Position numbers and translations under genes: made by a program. A DNA stretch of 64,000 nucleotides. Source: Desulfosarcina alkanivorans (GTDB taxonomy: Bacteria; Desulfobacterota; Desulfobacteria; Desulfobacterales; Desulfosarcinaceae). Within the stretch, counting starts at the first letter, position 1; each line of letters begins with the position of its first letter. Shown one piece after another: positions 20,192 through 32,100 of this stretch. The stretch is taken from contig NZ_AP021874.1 of the NCBI RefSeq assembly GCF_009688945.1, positions 5,952,001 to 6,016,000 on the forward strand, written 5' to 3'. Below the pieces are notes generated by a model. It ran no database searches, was not told where the DNA came from, and worked only from the letters and a program-made list of their open reading frames with translations.

Positions 20192-20920
20192 TTACCGGAA
20201 GACTTTCTGGAGTAATTCCGTCACCCGGGCCGCGGGATCGTTGCGGATCCTGGCCTCTTCCTGCGCCAGGCGGATAAACAATCCGTCGATTGACTTTCCG
20301 GTGACATAGTCGTCCAGATCCACCGCGTAATCCGCTGCAAAAGGAAGGGTCTCCATTTTTTCCGACAGTGACCGGTAGGTCCGGGTGACCCCGACCCTGT
20401 CCATGGATGCGTGGACGATGGGCTTGAACAGGGCCTGCAGCTGATCCGCGGTTTTGTCCCTGAAGTAAACCGTCGCCGCGTCATCGGCGCCCTTGAGAAT
20501 CTGTTGCGCGTCTGCAAAGGTCATTGCCTTGATGGCGTCGACGAACAGGGCCTCCGCTTCCGGCGCTGCCTTTTCCGCCGCCCGGTTCATGCTCAGTTCG
20601 AACGCATCGAGTTGCGGTCCGAATCCGGTGGTGCGCAATAATTTTTCAACCGTTTGAACGGATTGGGGCAGGGGGATGTTCACTTCCGGATGGCCGTAGT
20701 AGCCGTCCAGTCGGGAAAGGGCTCGAACCGTGTTGCCCGTTCCGATTTCAAGCGCCTGCTTCAAACCGTCCACGATCTCCCCCCGGGATGGCCCCGAACT
20801 TCCCTCGACGGCCTCCTGCACCGTTTTCAGAAGATCTCCCCAACCGGCGAAGCCGGGAGAAAAAGGGGTTAACAGCAGAATCATCGTGCAGGCACCGACA
20901 AGCAATTTTTCTCTGTTCAT
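20192..20920 (-). CDS. DUF4197 family exported protein
   Basis: A 242-residue protein with an N-terminal signal peptide (hydrophobic to about residue 25, FAGWGD after it). The mature part is helical and matches the DUF4197 pattern: early GLKQALEIGTGNTVRALS, a central AIKAMTFADAQQILKG and the TATVYFRDKT-like segment. DUF4197 proteins are periplasmic or outer-membrane-associated with unknown function. It does not carry the LLLLD tail of the neighbouring exported proteins (it ends LLQKVFR). Confidence 0.85.
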   Translation of the reverse strand: MNREKLLVGACTMILLLTPFSPGFAGWGDLLKTVQEAVEGSSGPSRGEIVDGLKQALEIGTGNTVRALSRLDGYYGHPEVNIPLPQSVQTVEKLLRTTGFGPQLDAFELSMNRAAEKAAPEAEALFVDAIKAMTFADAQQILKGADDAATVYFRDKTADQLQALFKPIVHASMDRVGVTRTYRSLSEKMETLPFAADYAVDLDDYVTGKSIDGLFIRLAQEEARIRNDPAARVTELLQKVFR

Positions 20921-21132
20921 GGCTGCTCCTCACAATGGGTGTCCGCCTGCGGCGACGGCTCCGGGCGGCGGTCAGGGCGTTTTCCATTCGGGCGTTCCCG
21001 CCGTCGCCATCGATCCGCCGAACAGGCGTTGCATCAAAGATAAAGCATCCACAATCAAATAACAATCGTCAAGGCCTGCGCCGCCGGTCCGATGGGGAAC
21101 CGTCCGTATACGCCCCGTCCGATTGATCCGGA

Positions 21133-22632
21133 TCACTCGGACGACAGTAAAAGATGAAGCAGCGGCGCGACCACAACCGGGAACTGCTCAACGGCACCGA
21201 TGTCAGGGCCGGCTCCCCGGGGACGGGGCTTTCCCAGGATGTCCTCGGCGGCCGCCTGTTCCGGGGCTGCGGCGTCCACGGCAGGGCTGCCGTGGGCCGG
21301 GCGGCCATAGCGCCCCACCAGGCGTTTGAAAGCCTGGCGAACGGTGGCGGAACCATCGGCAAACCGGCCGCCGGCCTCATCCCAGCGGGGGAGGACCAGG
21401 TCGTTCTGGCCGCCGAGCCGCGGATCGGCGATCCGCCGCCGGGCATCGTCGGAGGGGTTGATCCGTTCCTCCGCGTCTTCGGGAATCGGCAATCCGCCAT
21501 TCCAGTAAAGGTTGCTGTCCAGGGTGTAAGACAGGGTCTCGTCCACGGGGGTGTCCGAGAAGTCGGTCGCGCCGCCGGCCGCGGTGGCCCCCATGGTGCC
21601 GGACGGGTCGCTCCAGATGTTGTTGAAAAAGCGGATATTCTCGTTGGCCGGGTTCGATCCCTCGGTATTGAGCCGCATGGCGTAGGCCATGGACGGCAGG
21701 TCGCCTGCAATGGTGTTGTGCCGGAAAAGGATGTCTTTCCCGCCTTTCACCCCGAAGGGCGCCCGCATGACATGGACGCTGTTGCCCAGCATGAGGTTGT
21801 TTTCCACCAGCACGTCCCGGCCTTCGAAATAGGGATTGCCGTCTTCTCCCACGAGCACGAAGTTGGAACCGGTCGATCCCTGCCAGTTCAGGAATACATT
21901 GCGGCGCACGGTGATATCCCGGCTGCCGACAAAGGCGTCGCTGTCGCCGTTGCTGTCCTTGATGACGATGGTACTGCCCGTATCGTTGGCATCGACCCGC
22001 CCGCTGCCCTCGAAGTCGTTGAAAAAGACATTGTCCTGAACCGTGACACGGGCGACGCTGTTGATGTCGATGTGTTCGTCGGACCCGCTCTGGTTGTAGA
22101 ACATATTGCCCTCCACCGTGATCCGTGTCGCACCGTTGTTGATCTTGAGGATATCGTTGTTGAAGCTGTCGTGCAGGATGTTGTTTCTGATGGTGATGTC
22201 GCTGACCGCGTCGTCGCCGCCCGCCAGATCCTGGATCTGGACGACCAGGGCGCCGGCGCCGGGCCCGCTGTGGGCGATGTCAAAGCCCTCCAGCGCAATT
22301 CCCTTGCCGTAATAGCAGGTCACGACGGTGGCGTCGTTCCTCAGCCTGGCCTGGTAGGGGATCTGGGCGGCGACGGTCACCCCCTGGCCGAAGGTCCCGC
22401 GCAGGCGGATGCGGCCCGTGTAGGTGCCGGGTTTGACCAGGACCAGGCTCTGGTCGGGGACGGTGTCCAGGGCGTGGGTGATGGTGGCCCAGGGGCTGGC
22501 ATCGGAACCATCGCCGCAGGTGTCATTGCCGTCGACGGCGACGTAGTAGGTCCGGGCACCGGCGAGGCCCGCCATCAGCAGCCAGACGGCCAGGATGCGC
22601 AGGCCTTCGATCATCCTTTCCGGCCGCATCAT
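21133..22632 (-). CDS. Exported right-handed beta-helix protein with choice-of-anchor-Q-type end
   Basis: A 499-residue protein with a signal peptide (MLIEGLRILAVWLLMAGLAGA-type core at residues 8-26). The body is a parallel beta-helix with repeated N-x-(I/V)-x-(V/F) rungs (ITIRNNILHDSFNNDI, ITVEGNMFYNQ, VTVQDNVFFND, ITVRRNVFLNW). The end has the RPRGAGPDIGAVEQF block found in choice-of-anchor Q proteins. The final residues are APLLHLLLSSE, a weaker version of the shared tail. It is probably a cell-surface polysaccharide-binding or lyase-like protein. It is 21 bases downstream of the C10 peptidase gene and likely co-transcribed. Confidence 0.8.
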   Translation of the reverse strand: MMRPERMIEGLRILAVWLLMAGLAGARTYYVAVDGNDTCGDGSDASPWATITHALDTVPDQSLVLVKPGTYTGRIRLRGTFGQGVTVAAQIPYQARLRNDATVVTCYYGKGIALEGFDIAHSGPGAGALVVQIQDLAGGDDAVSDITIRNNILHDSFNNDILKINNGATRITVEGNMFYNQSGSDEHIDINSVARVTVQDNVFFNDFEGSGRVDANDTGSTIVIKDSNGDSDAFVGSRDITVRRNVFLNWQGSTGSNFVLVGEDGNPYFEGRDVLVENNLMLGNSVHVMRAPFGVKGGKDILFRHNTIAGDLPSMAYAMRLNTEGSNPANENIRFFNNIWSDPSGTMGATAAGGATDFSDTPVDETLSYTLDSNLYWNGGLPIPEDAEERINPSDDARRRIADPRLGGQNDLVLPRWDEAGGRFADGSATVRQAFKRLVGRYGRPAHGSPAVDAAAPEQAAAEDILGKPRPRGAGPDIGAVEQFPVVVAPLLHLLLSSE

Positions 22633-22653
22633 TCGGCATCTCCTGGTTTCGGT

Positions 22654-24894
22654 CTATTCATCCAGTAACAGCAGGGGGATCCATGGCATCGCTGCCGGCC
22701 GCGCCGGTGAATCCGGATCCGTCCCCCGGCGATATTCATCGATGTTGGACACCCCGTCGCCATCACGGTCGCCGTCGGCGTCGTCGACGGTGGGATCGAG
22801 CCCGTTGGCGATCTCCCATGCGTCCGGCATGGCGTCCCGGTCGACATCGGCTTCGAAGGTGGCCGTGCATTGCCTCTCACCGTCGATCACCACGGATACA
22901 GATGCCGTATCTCCCGTGCAGTCCCCGGACCAGCCGGTAAACATGGACGTCGCATCCGCCACGGCGGTCAGGGTGACTTCGGTACTGCAGGCGAAGGGGT
23001 CGCTGCAGTCCGCGCCACAGTCGATGCCGGCCGGTACGCTGGTCACCGAACCGGCGCCGCTGCCGGTTTTTTCCACCTGCAGGCCGCAGGCGGTGAGGCT
23101 GATGCCCCGGCTGGCGGCCAGATCGGCCACCGTGTAATCCAGTTCGTCGGCGACAACGCTTAAAATGTAGCCGCTGTAGTCTTCATCATACGGATAGTAC
23201 GAGCCTGAGGTGAGTGAGGCGGCAATCGTGTAGACACCGGGTGCCAGGTTTCCCGCTACCGGTTCATTGCTGGGACCTATCACCGTATTGCCGTTCGGGT
23301 CGTTGATCCAGACGTAGAACGCCTGATTGCTGTATCCCCGGTTTCCGGCGATGGTTATCTCCCCATCGAGGTAGGCGCGGTAGGTATCCACCTCGCTAAC
23401 GTCTGAGAACTGTCCGCCGATGTCGTAGCGGGTGCCCAGGTAGACCTTCTCGTCAAGGCTGAGCACCTTGAAGGGGGTTGATGTCGTCCCGTCATGGGAT
23501 TGGGCCAGGATGCTCACCTCGCAGAAAACATCTGATTCCAGGGGCGTCAGCGTCAGCAGGTTGCCATCCATTTCCGCCTGAACGCCGTTGCAGGACGACG
23601 AGGCCGACAGCGTTACCGTGTCGCCGTCCGGGTCGGCTGCATCGATGCGCACGGTGGCGGCCCTGTCGATGATCATGTCGGGAAGCGCCGAGGCGATTGC
23701 CGGCGGCTGCCCGTCCCCCAGGGGAGGGTAGGGATCGCATTCGTCTCCCTGGCAGGGACGGATGTTGTAGTAGATGGCATTGTCGGGCGGAAAGGAATAA
23801 CCGCCGGCAACGATGGTCTGGTCCAGGTAGTAGTAGTCGTCCCAGGCACCGCCCCAGCCCATGTTCACATGGATGTTGGTGCCGGAAGCGTCCGACGAGT
23901 AACCGTCGGCAACCGTCAGATGGTTGGGGATTCTCAGCAGCACCGGCCGCAGGCTGTCGATCTCATTTTTGATGGTAAAGAAAAAATCGGGGTCGTCGAT
24001 GGTCTTGTACTCGATGGGTGCGTATCCGAAGGCCCGTTCAAATTCCCAGTCATCGAAGGATGTACTGGTGCTTTTAACCCCGAAGTTGGCGTTGTTGAGA
24101 ATGGCCAGGTCACGCATCAGGGCCGCCACCTCATCCTGCTGATGGACCGGCACGCTGCCGTTTATGGCGTCCGGCATGGAAAGCCAGTTGAACGGCCGGT
24201 TCATGGCCGCGGTCAGGATCTGGCCGTGCCAGTTGTAGGTAAATACCCCGCTGCCCTTTGCCGGATGGGCATGGTAGCGCATGACCTGGGCGACGGCGGT
24301 CTGGGTGCAGCCGGTCAGGGTCAGTTCGCCATCAACGGTCGGGTTGAGCTTGTTGTACGGATAGCCCTGGTTCCATCGGGTCGTGAGCAGGAACGTATCC
24401 GGCGTGTAGCCCAGCGTACCCGCCTTGGCGGTGGTCGGCGGACCGGGGTGGACCAAGAATTCCCAGTAGGGCGCATTGGTGGCATCGGTGGCGGGAACAG
24501 AAAGGCTTTTGGCCGCCGACGGTGCGGGGATTTCAAGCTCCCGCAGCAAATTCTCACGGTACGCCTCGGGCAGGTCGTAAAAAACGGTACTGAGGGAATA
24601 CCCCTTGACCGGAACGCGGATGTCGTCCCCGGCCACGAGGATGTAGCCCCGGGGGGACAGATGCACCAGGTAGCCGACCCCCTGTCCGCCGCTTGCCACG
24701 GCCTCGGTGGATGCCATCGTGTGTGCTGTGCCCACATGGTTCAGGAAATTGGCGGCCACCGTGTGGGCCAGGTCCGCGGAGATGGGGGCCGGGTATCCGG
24801 GACGGGCGAACAGCGCCATGCAGATCAACACGCCAAGCCAATGCCGATGGCAGATAAGCCCGGCGGACACTTTTTTCAAGGTCTGGAGATTCAT
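22654..24894 (-). CDS. Exported C10-family (streptopain-like) cysteine peptidase
   Basis: A 746-residue secreted protease. Signal peptide at residues 1-35; propeptide to about 145 (GYILVAGDDIRVPVKGYS is the Spi/propeptide-type block). The catalytic Cys196 lies in LTGCTQTAVAQVMRY and the His in NHLTVADGY. After the peptidase come a pre-peptidase-type beta domain, a Cys-rich bacterial repeat (GSGAGSVTSVPAGIDCGADC, then FTGWSGDCTG) and a calcium-binding TSP3-like stretch (DRDGDGVSNIDEYRRGTDP). It ends AMPWIPLLLLDE, the shared tail. Confidence 0.88.
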   Translation of the reverse strand: MNLQTLKKVSAGLICHRHWLGVLICMALFARPGYPAPISADLAHTVAANFLNHVGTAHTMASTEAVASGGQGVGYLVHLSPRGYILVAGDDIRVPVKGYSLSTVFYDLPEAYRENLLRELEIPAPSAAKSLSVPATDATNAPYWEFLVHPGPPTTAKAGTLGYTPDTFLLTTRWNQGYPYNKLNPTVDGELTLTGCTQTAVAQVMRYHAHPAKGSGVFTYNWHGQILTAAMNRPFNWLSMPDAINGSVPVHQQDEVAALMRDLAILNNANFGVKSTSTSFDDWEFERAFGYAPIEYKTIDDPDFFFTIKNEIDSLRPVLLRIPNHLTVADGYSSDASGTNIHVNMGWGGAWDDYYYLDQTIVAGGYSFPPDNAIYYNIRPCQGDECDPYPPLGDGQPPAIASALPDMIIDRAATVRIDAADPDGDTVTLSASSSCNGVQAEMDGNLLTLTPLESDVFCEVSILAQSHDGTTSTPFKVLSLDEKVYLGTRYDIGGQFSDVSEVDTYRAYLDGEITIAGNRGYSNQAFYVWINDPNGNTVIGPSNEPVAGNLAPGVYTIAASLTSGSYYPYDEDYSGYILSVVADELDYTVADLAASRGISLTACGLQVEKTGSGAGSVTSVPAGIDCGADCSDPFACSTEVTLTAVADATSMFTGWSGDCTGDTASVSVVIDGERQCTATFEADVDRDAMPDAWEIANGLDPTVDDADGDRDGDGVSNIDEYRRGTDPDSPARPAAMPWIPLLLLDE

Positions 24895-25327
24895 TATGCT
24901 GCCTTATACAGGGGTAAACCTGAACGGTTATGCAACGGCCATTTATGAAAAGGAAAGCGCAAGGGCGACACCGGACAGGTGCCATTTTTTAATGCCTTCC
25001 AACTCTCATATATCGCCCGGAAGGGCGATTAACCTTAGCCGATTTTTCCGATGAGGTAAAACAGATATTTTATGTTGTCATCCGGCCGTTTCACAAAGGC
25101 GGACAGGATGCCGCAGGCGGCACCGGAACTGAGATTGCCACCCTCTCCGCCGATTGCCGGAATTGACCGGATCGTATTGCCGGACAGGAAAAGACAGATT
25201 GTGCGGGGCGGCATGGCATTGCATTTTTATCCATATTATTATAAGTGAACGAAGTTCCATCCGAATCAGACAATCGCCGACAGTGATACAACCAGAACCA
25301 GAATCTCTCGCTGCAGTGGAAACTGGA
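24895..25327. other. Divergent intergenic region
   Basis: This 430-bp gap separates the reverse-strand peptidase gene from the forward LptC-like gene and must hold both promoters. It is less GC-rich than its neighbours. I see no specific operator or RNA gene. Confidence 0.4.
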
Positions 25328-26170
25328 ATGAACGAACTGCTCCGCAAACCGTTGCGATACGGGTTTTCCATCCTGATCGCTGCCGCACTGGTTTTTTTCG
25401 GTTTTCAGTTATACCGCCACCAGCAAGCCTATGGTGTGGCGTCTCCTGTCAGCAGATCCTCTTCCTTCGCCCCTTCCGGGTCGTCCATCAAGGGGTTTCG
25501 ATTCAGCGCCAATCGCGATGGCCGTCCCAGCCTTGCCATCCGTGCCGATCGATTCGAGCTGAAGAAAAAAAAAGTGGGCATGCTGCGATTCGGGCTGCTG
25601 AACGAAGCCCTGTTCCGCAACGCCCGGATCGATCTTTACGGCTACCAGACCGCATCCGTTGATTCACGCTCCGGTCAAACGCAATCAGCACAACAGAAAG
25701 ACTCACCCTTTCCGTTGAACGGGGCCTTCTCGTTCACGGAAACCCTCGATGCCGAATCGTTAACCGCCATTCCCATGAAAAAAGTGTCTGCCCTCCGTTT
25801 CACCCCGATCGCCCTGCGGCTGCATGTCGACGGCCGGTTGAAAGTCGCGGTCACGGCGGACAGGGCCTCGGTCAAACCGCAAACCAGGGAGCTTGCCTTC
25901 AAGGGCAATGTCCGCTGGACCTGCGGTCCGGTAACGCTTAGCGCGGACCACCTGCTGGCCTCACTGGAAGAGAATGTGCTTCGGGTGCCCCGGAGCTACC
26001 ATATGGACAACCATGGCACGGTCACTTCGGGCCGGGGCCTGCGATGCGACCTGATGCTCAACGATATCGCCGACGCCACCGCCCTTGCCGCCAAACCGGA
26101 AACCAGCCCGCCAACCCCGCAATCCAACACCAGCGCGAAGGAGGTTCATTCCCATGCAGAACGCCGTTAG
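25328..26170 (+). CDS. LptC-like periplasmic protein
   Basis: A 280-residue protein with one N-terminal membrane anchor (residues 9-28) and a periplasmic beta-jellyroll. FRFSANRDGRPSLAIRADRFELKKKK and the later VTADRASVKPQTRELAFKGNVRW and GPVTLSADHLLASLEENVLRVP are the repeating LptC/OstA pattern. Such proteins relay lipopolysaccharide from LptFG to LptA. It is longer than E. coli LptC (191 residues) with an insert near residues 100-130. ATG 25328 is chosen because the anchor follows directly. Its end overlaps the start of the giant exported protein gene by 17 bases. Confidence 0.72.
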   Translation: MNELLRKPLRYGFSILIAAALVFFGFQLYRHQQAYGVASPVSRSSSFAPSGSSIKGFRFSANRDGRPSLAIRADRFELKKKKVGMLRFGLLNEALFRNARIDLYGYQTASVDSRSGQTQSAQQKDSPFPLNGAFSFTETLDAESLTAIPMKKVSALRFTPIALRLHVDGRLKVAVTADRASVKPQTRELAFKGNVRWTCGPVTLSADHLLASLEENVLRVPRSYHMDNHGTVTSGRGLRCDLMLNDIADATALAAKPETSPPTPQSNTSAKEVHSHAERR

Positions 26171-29100
26171 TCGAACCCTGATTGTTGTTTTTGGTCTCCT
26201 GCTTCTTCTCGGTCCCCCCCAGTTGGCTTTGGCCAACGAGGCCTCCGAACTCCTGGTGACCCAGGGCAGGGGGCAGTTGTTCAACAGCGGCGACATGACC
26301 GTTTCCGGCATCCTGCAGTCCCGGGACACCTTTGCCCTTGCGGTCGCCGCAGACGGCGAAGATCAGGAAGCCCAGGCCTTTTACGGGTTCACCCACGCCC
26401 TGGCCTTTATGTTCGAAGACGGCACCACCGCAGGGATCGACAATCTGGGCGAGTTGCTGGAGGCCTTCGGCGTTACGCGCACGGCCAACGACGGGATCGA
26501 CCTGGATCTCTTCAACGACCTGCCCCTGCATGACAATGACTACGACCCGCCGCAGACCCTGCCGGACGGGGCGGACGTGCGGGCTTTTGTACAGGGCCCC
26601 CTGCTGACCCGGCTCGACGAGGTGCTCACCGCCCTCGACTCCGTCCGGGTCGGGTTCAGCGCCTCCGTCTCGGCGGCGGAAACCGGAGATGAGCCGCTGG
26701 CCATCGACGATGCGGACATCCAGGTGGTTCGCTCCTGGGTCCATGCCGCCCGCACTTTCGCACTGATCATCAGCGCCTTTGACCTGTCGTGCGACCTGAA
26801 CGACATCGTTCAGCTGCTCAACGCCGATATGCTTCAGTTTCAGCGCGACCTGCTGGACCGCTATCCGACCCTGCTGCAGCTTCGCCCGGAAGATGGTGCC
26901 GGGGCAGAGAACCTCACCGACGCCGAGCAGGCGCTTCGAAGCGCGATCGACAACTACCACGGGGCCCACGATTTTATCGTCGAGCGCATCGAAACTGATG
27001 GCGACTGGCGGGCCGACCACCTGTTTTACTTCGACAGCCTTGCCGAGGCCAATGCCTCCGCCTTCTACGTTTTCCAGCTGGAGGAAATCCGGACGTCGCT
27101 GGACGAGGGGCGTGCGGCCCGCCTGGAATCGTCGGAGCAAAACTGGCTGCTGACCGAGGTCCTGGAAGGGGGGGGCAGCGGCCAGTCGATCTCCATGGAC
27201 CTGGAAATGGACGCGGAAAGCAACGTTGCCTACGGCGAATGGCACGGCCCCTCGGACCACAGTTTTATCTGGGATCACGGCCAGGTCCAGGATGTCGATA
27301 TCGATGGCACAACGGTCACCATCCTGCTCAGCGTCGGCGACGATGGCTCCTGCGGAGACGTGACCTTTACGGGGACGATCGGCGAAGACGGGGCCTCCAT
27401 CATTGATGGAACCTACTCCGGCAGCATCTGCTCCGAGCCGGTCGAGGGCGATTTCACCGGCACCCTGGTGGAGGAGGACACCCTGACCGACGTGGTCGAT
27501 GCCACCCGGATTTTCGGCACCGGTTCGGCCACCCCCCTGGATATCCGTGCCGTGCTGCCCGACTTCAATGCCTTCAACGAGCCGGTCATCGGCACGTTTC
27601 CCGGCAATCCGATCCTCAACGGCATTTTGCCCACCGAACCCCAGATCATCAGCAACGACGATGCCACCCGCCAGTTCGAGTTGATGCCCGGCGGCCCGTT
27701 CGACATCCCCACGGCCGCCATCGCCATTGACGGGAGTTTCAGCGACTGGCCGGAAACGGCAAAGGTTTTCGACGACATCAGCCAGGATGATCCGGAAAAA
27801 AACTACGATGGAAACGAGGACCTGAAGTCCTTCTGGATGGCCCAGGATGACACCTACTACTATTTTCGCACGGTTTATTACGACGGCGCGGCATCCTCGG
27901 GCGCATCGCCCTATATCTTTTTCGCCGCCAACGAACATCCCCAGAGAGATTACTGGAACAGCCAGCCGCCCACCTGCCACGTCTACCCGAATCCCGACGG
28001 CGGTGGGGCGATCTATGCAGGGAAATATAGCTTCAACGACTACTACGGCGCCGAGAATATCGAGGTTGGCACCGACGGCGCGGATGCCTGCGTCGAGTGG
28101 CGGGTTCCCAAAACGGATTTCGGGGACCTGAGCGGTCGTTTCATCGAACTGCAAACCGGCTATGACGATTACAACCGCACTTTTGTGCAGTTCCCGGGCT
28201 ACTCTGTCACGGGTACGGTGGACCTCGACGGCTACAACGGGGGTAAGATTATTCTTTATCTCTACAACGGAGAGGATCCCGATTACAGCATGCTGATCGG
28301 CAGTGCTGTCATCGATGGGCCGGGAGCATTCAGTATCGACGGCATGGCCAACATGGAGTACTCGACCTGCTATCTGTACGCCCTCTGGGACCGGGACGGC
28401 AACGGAATTGTCAGCTACGACGACATGTTCGGCGTTACCGAGTTTTTGATCAACGATGATGTGGTTGTATCGGGTCCAGATCTTTCGGTCGACCAGACCA
28501 TCGATTTCAGCGTTGAAGGCGGTGTCTGGAACGTACACCAGCCTGACGGCTCATTTGCGACCTACCTGGATGTCTACGTCAACAATTTTGACCACGGCAT
28601 TCTTCCGGAGGATATCGACAATATCGAGATCGAAGGTCCCGGCGGCGTTGTCGCCACCCTGGACCATCCGGATATGGAAATCATTCTCTATGAAAACAAC
28701 GAGTGCGAATTTTTCCTCTCCATCCCCGGGCAGCCGGAGCCGGGAGAATATACCTTTACGGTGACCAGCGGCAGTGCCGTCCGGGTGAGCACCGACTTCC
28801 AGTACGTGATCCAGACCATCCCGGCACCCGATACGGCTGCCTTTTCACCTGCCGAGGGTGCCGTGGTGGCCGGCAAGACGCCCATTTTCACATGGGAACC
28901 GGTAGACATGCCCGGCGTGCCCCTGTACTACCGTTTCGAAGTGGTGGATGACACCACCGGACAGCGCGTGTGGGCCAGCGACCGCAGCATGGGGATGACG
29001 GACATCACCTTGTGGGAAGGCCTGCTGGCGCCGGGCGGCAGCTATCGCTGGCGCGTGCGGGTGACCGACAGCGGCAACTGGTTGGCGGTGCAGAACCGGG

Positions 29101-32100
29101 CCAACAGTGCCTGGGTGCATTTTACCGTGCCCACGGAACTGGACGCCCACGACGCCCTGCCGGCCATTCATCCCAACGAATGGAACGGCCTGTCCTGGAT
29201 CGGCGGGGATGCCTTTGCCTGCTCGGTGAAGGTGGTCGACCTGGACGGGGTTGCCGTTAACGGTTCCTCTCACACATTGATGGTTACTCCTCCCGAAGGG
29301 AACACCTTCCCTGACGGCACCGATGTAAAATACGCGAGCTTCGACGGCGCCGCCGGACCGACCGCCTGTTACTTCTGGCTGCACGTGGGTGGCGGCATCC
29401 CGGTTTCGGGTGAATACACTTTCACGGTGACCGATCCCGAGGACCACTCGGTCAGCTTCGTCGAGCAGGTGGATGTCAATCCGCTGGACGGGCCGGACGA
29501 AGCCTCGCTGACGCCCAGCAACATCGACCATTTCATCACTGCTGTTTTTGACGATGTTTATGTGAACGGCCAACCTTACGAAGACTTCGATCTGACCGAT
29601 ATCTCCCAGCTGGATTCCTCCCGGTGGAAGGGGGTCAGCGAAGCTGCGATCGTCGACAATAAGCTGATGATCAGCCTTGAGGAGTTTGTCGGACGCGCCC
29701 ACGGCGGGATCAGCTTTGCCGACATCGAACCGATCACCTCGGTGGCGGCGGACGTCACCGTCATCGACATAAGCGACAACCGCGCAAAAGCCCGGATCGC
29801 CGGCGCCTTCTTTAATGACGGCAGCAACGCCGACTTCTGGTTTTCGATTTCCAACGACGGCACACGTGTTTACTACAGCGTTTCCAAACAATGGTTCAAC
29901 GGTCAGGGTAACTATCAGTGGGAAGATGTCCAGAGTGGCGACCTTGTGGCAGCCGCCCTGAACGATGTGGTCACGGTGGGGGTCTCCTGGAATGAAGGCG
30001 CCAAGACGCTGTCCTTCAGCGCCACCAACCAGACCCAGGGCCTGACCCACTCGGAAGATTACGTTCACGTCGGGCCTGTATATCCGCCCATCAATAAAGA
30101 GTTGAATCTTCAGGCCCGCATCAACCTGACCACGAACACAACACCGACCTTTACCTGGGATCCGGTGGCCAACGCCAGTCGCTACCGGGTGCGCATCTTC
30201 ACCTACGACAACAGCCAGACGGTCTGGAAGGGCTACACCGGCACTGAAACCAGCGTTACCGTACCGCCGGGCGTGCTGGAGCCCGATTCTTACTACCGCT
30301 ACCGGGTGGAAGCCTGGGATAAGCCCAGCCCGCTGGGCATTGACAACTTCGGCCGCACCCCGATCTCCAGCAGTGATTACTACCGTTTCTACACCAACAG
30401 CGAAGTTCCTGAAACGCCGTATATCGATCTGGATGGCGGCGGGGTGCAAACCGTGCAATCCGACGAGCCCGGGGTCATTCCGACCTTCTGGGTCCGGGTG
30501 AACGACCGCCAGGGCGTGCCCGGGAATATCGCCTCGGTGAAGGTGCGGTTCCCAATCACCGGGCACGAGGAGTTTTTATATCTGGATCATACCGACGGGC
30601 CCTACCGGGGCTATTATCATACCGTTTCGGAACAGCCGCTCGAAGCCGGCACCTACACCTTTACCGTGACCGACGAAGAGGGCCATACGGCCACCGTTAG
30701 CGACGATCTGGTCATCAGCCCCATTGGCTACCCGCTGGCCGACAGCCTGACGGCCACCGTGGGGCCCGATGATATCCAGGTCAGCTGGGGTGCCGTCGAC
30801 GGTGCCGGCTTTTACCGCCTCGAGATCTACAACGAAGCCTACCAGCGAATCCACCGTTTTGCCGTGGATGCCGCAGACGGCCCATCCTTTGCCATTCCGC
30901 GCGGCCTGCTCGAAGATGGCCGCTTGTACCGTTACCGGATCAAAACCTATCGCGAATTTTACAGCGACATCACAGGAGACGACACGGAAGGCAATAACGA
31001 CAACAGTTCACAGATCCCCTGGCGGAGCAGCCAGTATCCGACGTTCATGCTCTCTCCGATCACCGGAGGTGCGGGTACCCCTGATATCGATATGGATAAC
31101 CAGGGGGTGTACGTCTCCCACGCCTACGATCCGGTGCTGGGACAGGACGCCTATGTTCTGGCCTTTCTGGTCAAGGTCACCGACGCCGACGGCGTGCCGG
31201 GCAACATCGACCGGGTGTATGCGACCCTGCCGGATGACAGGCAGGTCGATCTGACCTTCGATGAAAGCCTGAGCGATACCCAAGGCTATTACTACGCCGA
31301 CCTGCGTTTCACCGACATTGACGAAATCGTGCTCCTGGAAGGCGATTACACCTTTACGGTGGCGGACCGCGACAATCCCCCTGTGACCTCGAGCCCCGAT
31401 AGCCTGAGCGGGGTGGCCGCCAATATGCTGGCCACGCCGGCCAACCTGTCGCCGGCGGCGGATGCCCTGCTGGACAGCACCACACCGACCCTATCCTGGG
31501 ATGCGGTTGCCGGTGCCGACTATTACCGCGTAAGGATCTTTACCAGCTGGCACAGCACCCTTTACAGGAGCGACTATCTTGCCTCAACGGCCACCAGCTG
31601 GGAGGTGCCTTACGGGGTGCTGGCGCCGCACACCACATATGCCTACCGGGTTTACGCCTATCGCGGCAACTATCCGGCCGAAGACCTGGATTTCAGTGCC
31701 TTTAACCTCCTGTACTACAGCTGGCATCCTCATTTTACCGTATCGGGGGATCCGGACAGCGACGCTGACGGCCTTTCGGACACTCTGGAGGCGTCCATGT
31801 GCACGCAGCCCGATGACGCCGACAGCGACGATGACGGTATCCTGGATGGGATCGAGTACGCCGGCGAAACCAACCCCTGCAACGCGGACAGCGACGACGA
31901 CGGCATCCAGGACGGCACCGAGAGCGGCCTGACCGACGCTGACATCGGGCCGGACACCGACCCGGGTGTTTTTGTTGCCGACGCCGATCCGTATACGGTC
32001 ACCGATCCCACCCTGGCGGACTCCGACGGGGACGGCACGGATGACGGTGATGAGGATACCAACCACAACGGCCGGGTCGATGCGGGTGAAAGCGATCCCA

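Noticed and set aside
26058..32100. Long reverse-strand frames opposite the giant exported protein gene
   Set aside because: They are by-products of strong GC third-position bias; they are rich in His/Gly/Val/Arg, with no signal or domain.
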